Of a stretch of 14,650 nucleotides of DNA, positions 13,231 to 14,650 are shown one piece after another (positions within the stretch are counted from its first letter, which is position 1; every line of letters begins with the position of its first letter). The stretch is taken from NCBI GenBank assembly GCA_005879205.1, contig VBLD01000207.1:1-14650 (forward strand), in the 5' to 3' direction. This DNA comes from Deltaproteobacteria bacterium. Lineage in GTDB: Bacteria > Desulfobacterota > Binatia > DP-6. The notes beneath the pieces were generated by a model, which saw only the letters and a program-made list of their open reading frames with translations, was not told where the DNA came from and ran no database searches. The translations under genes were made by a program, and so were the position numbers.

Positions 13231-14367
13231 ATGGGATCGGCGGAATGGATAGTGACTCTGGGCTTGGGAATCCCACTCGTGGTGCTGCTCGTATGGCTGG
13301 CGCGCACCCTTCCTGGAAACTGGAATCTGTGCGCAAGACGGCGTTCGCCGAGGCGCGTCCCCCCGGTCGTCGCGGGGAGGTGGGGCATGGAGGAATTCGT
13401 GGAAGCGCACGTTCGACGCCTGGTCGCTGACTGTCTTGGCGTAGGCATCGAGGAGCTGGTCTCCGAGAGCTCGCTGCGTGACGACTTGGCCGCCGATTCG
13501 CTCGATCTCATCGAGCTGGCGATGGCGCTCGAGGCGGAGTTCGCGATCGTCATCCCCGAGCGCATCCTCGATCAGGTGCGGACCTACGGCGATCTCGTCC
13601 AGACCACCGGTCTCCTCATCCGCACGCGCTGCGAGGCGGAGGCTCGCGGAGCGGAGCGGCCCCTCCGTATGTGGGTGCGCATCACGCCGCCTGCGGGAGG
13701 GTCGGCCGGCATTCTCGAGCGGACGGGGTGGTTCACCCCGTACACCGCCGAGACGGTCGCAGAGGACGCGCTGCGGGCGGGTACCGGGGCACAGCTCGAG
13801 GTGACGGTCGCGGCGAGCACGACGGCCGGCCTGGCGCGGGTGCAGCAGCAATTTGCCGGGGTCGGTAAACGGGGCGTTCAGGTGAGCGTCCGGCGCGACG
13901 ATCGGCCCGCCCGGCCGCCCGCCCGGTCGGCCGCGGATCGGGTGGCCGAGCGGCACGACGTCGCGACCGCCGGCGTAGACCATCCGCTGAGCCATCAATT
14001 GCTCGATGAGCCGGCCGGAGCCCGCATGACCGTAACGCTCACCGGCTATCTCGGGGACGACCCGTGGCAGGCGGATGACCTCGTCGCCTGCACGGGCCAG
14101 GCTACCAAACGCTTCGGTGACGCTACTCGAGACGAGCAAGCGCAGACCCTGAGTGGCAGCGGGTCCTGCCAGTTCCTGGAAGATCATCATCGGGCCACCA
14201 GCGCCGGGCACCATGTCCATGCCGATTTCGACCGGCTTCCCCGCGGAGTGCCGCCTGTGACGCGCAACGTCGCCGACAAGATACCGACCGACCTGAATAC
14301 CGAGCTGCCCGGCGGCGCTATTCCCAGGACCGGGTGGGGCGCGCCTTCGCGATCGGGAGCTCGATGA
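13231..14367 (+). CDS. membrane-anchored acyl carrier protein with unknown C-terminal domain
   Basis: ATG 13231 follows GAGGTGA with five bases spacing. Residues about 7-26 are a transmembrane segment (WIVTLGLGIPLVVLLVWLA). Residues about 53-135 are an acyl carrier/phosphopantetheine domain: FVEAHVRRLVADCLGVGIEE, then DDLAADSLDLIELAMALE with the carrier Ser90. Residues about 144-222 form a second compact region (PLRMWVRITPPAGG, RTGWFTPYTAETVAEDALRA, QLEVTVAAST), which I do not recognise. A second start at Met53 (ATG 13387) has its own strong Shine-Dalgarno (GGGGAGG, 13374-13380) and would give a soluble carrier protein. After about residue 230 (13920) the sequence is hydrophilic, His/Asp-rich and lacks protein-like pattern, yet the frame stays open to TGA 14365-14367, overlapping the next ATG. 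The last 145 residues may be spurious. The role is probably carrying an acyl chain at the membrane for lipid or natural-product synthesis. Confidence 0.7.
   Translation: MGSAEWIVTLGLGIPLVVLLVWLARTLPGNWNLCARRRSPRRVPPVVAGRWGMEEFVEAHVRRLVADCLGVGIEELVSESSLRDDLAADSLDLIELAMALEAEFAIVIPERILDQVRTYGDLVQTTGLLIRTRCEAEARGAERPLRMWVRITPPAGGSAGILERTGWFTPYTAETVAEDALRAGTGAQLEVTVAASTTAGLARVQQQFAGVGKRGVQVSVRRDDRPARPPARSAADRVAERHDVATAGVDHPLSHQLLDEPAGARMTVTLTGYLGDDPWQADDLVACTGQATKRFGDATRDEQAQTLSGSGSCQFLEDHHRATSAGHHVHADFDRLPRGVPPVTRNVADKIPTDLNTELPGGAIPRTGWGAPSRSGAR
13374..13389 (+). promoter_or_regulatory. internal ribosome binding site and start within the acyl carrier gene
   Basis: GGGGAGG (13374-13380) lies six bases before ATG 13387, in the frame of the acyl carrier protein and right at the start of its carrier domain. 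It could make a soluble form lacking the membrane segment, or be the only true start. Confidence 0.5.
13920..14363. other. ambiguous region open on both strands
   Basis: Between the recognisable end of the acyl carrier gene and the last gene, the plus-strand frame is open but reads as poor protein. On the minus strand an open frame in the same codon register (from about 14380 down, first ATG 14220) reads more naturally, for example PMMIFQELAGPAATQGLRLL and GSGRLIEQLMAQRMVYAGGR. It has no Shine-Dalgarno and merges into the antisense of the carrier gene. GC and third-position GC are lower here than in neighbouring genes. I cannot assign a gene with confidence. Confidence 0.4.
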
Positions 14368-14650
14368 TCCAGCTCACGCCGGCGGGGCACGCGGCCGGTC
14401 GCCGGGAGGGGCTGCGGGTCCAGTTCGATCTCGCGGCCCCTTCCCCGAACAGCTTCCGCGCTCGCACCGCGACGCTCGTTCGCGCTGGCGACGAGGGCAT
14501 CTGTACGCTGCTCATCGTTGTCTCCGGGCAGGTCGGCGGGGCGGAACGATTCGCCGAGGTCGCGCTCCGCGGCGGGGCCGAATCGACGATGCACGTGCGC
14601 CTCATGCCACCCAGAGAATCATCGGATGTCGGGCTCGCGGCCTCGCCATG
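14364..14650 (+). CDS. unknown protein, 3' end beyond window
   Basis: ATG 14364 overlaps the preceding frame's stop (ATGA) and follows GGGAG (14355-14359) with four bases between. Ninety-five codons are visible, starting MIQLTPAGHAAGRREGLRVQ. It has a strand-rich middle (FRARTATLVRAGDEGICTLL, IVVSGQVGGAERFAEVALRG) and AESTMHVRLMPP, with third-position GC like the neighbours. There is no signal peptide, membrane segment or recognisable domain. The stop-start overlap suggests co-translation with the acyl carrier gene if that frame is real to its end. Confidence 0.5.
   Translation, partial: MIQLTPAGHAAGRREGLRVQFDLAAPSPNSFRARTATLVRAGDEGICTLLIVVSGQVGGAERFAEVALRGGAESTMHVRLMPPRESSDVGLAASP

Noticed and set aside
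13066..14220. 384-codon minus-strand frame opposite the acyl carrier gene
   Set aside because: Its second half is plainly the antisense of the carrier domain and it has no ribosome binding site. Only the first 110 codons look protein-like, and these are noted as an ambiguous region.
1..14650. CRISPR arrays, tRNA or rRNA genes, strong intrinsic terminators
   Set aside because: I saw no regularly spaced repeats, no cloverleaf or rRNA-like sequence, and no GC hairpin followed by a T run.

Overview
The window is very GC-rich with high third-position GC. It carries secreted and membrane proteins typical of environmental deltaproteobacterial-type genomes: a DUF4215 Cys-rich repeat of the kind common in myxobacteria and related lineages, a PQQ-type sugar dehydrogenase, a periplasmic transglutaminase and a repeat-type secreted protein. 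A myxobacterium-like or Binatota-like organism is my best guess, but nothing here fixes the lineage.

Layout, left to right. Positions 1-2066 (-) hold most of a UvrD/HelD-type helicase that runs off the left edge. A small secreted Cys-containing protein follows at 2165-2425 (+). A minus-strand block then carries, in transcription order, a DJ-1/PfpI isonitrile-hydratase-like enzyme (5209-4547), an overlapping GlxA-type DJ-1/AraC regulator (4554-3511) and a class I methyltransferase (3418-2432). Divergent from it is an enoyl-CoA hydratase/isomerase gene (from 5355), which runs directly and out of frame into a VOC/glyoxalase-like gene (to 6858). The sequence looks as if the end of the first gene and the start of the second were deleted together. 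A secreted two-repeat protein (7011-7631) has its last 55 or so codons in another frame (to 7744). A PQQ-dependent sugar dehydrogenase with a DUF4215 insert lies at 9562-7793 (-).

Just upstream of the dehydrogenase start is the clearest undescribed object in the window. It is a 622-bp element (9617-10238) with perfect 11-bp inverted ends (GGTAGTGTCCT / AGGACACTACC), flanked by perfect 8-bp direct repeats (CGGCGGTT). It holds two small overlapping genes and no transposase. Right of it is a methyltransferase gene broken twice, by an in-frame amber codon and a late frameshift (10394-11207). A periplasmic transglutaminase-like protein (12310-11237, -) and a secreted unknown protein (12377-12901, +) come next. 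The right end has a good sigma-70-like promoter, a possible 43-codon leader ORF and an unusual acyl carrier protein with an N-terminal membrane segment (13231 on). The last gene, overlapping by ATGA, runs off the right edge.

Three plus-strand loci (5355-6858, 7011-7744, 10394-11207) carry frame breaks. This is either real gene decay or a draft-quality assembly, and reads would decide. TAG ends several intact genes here, so amber recoding is unlikely to explain the broken methyltransferase.
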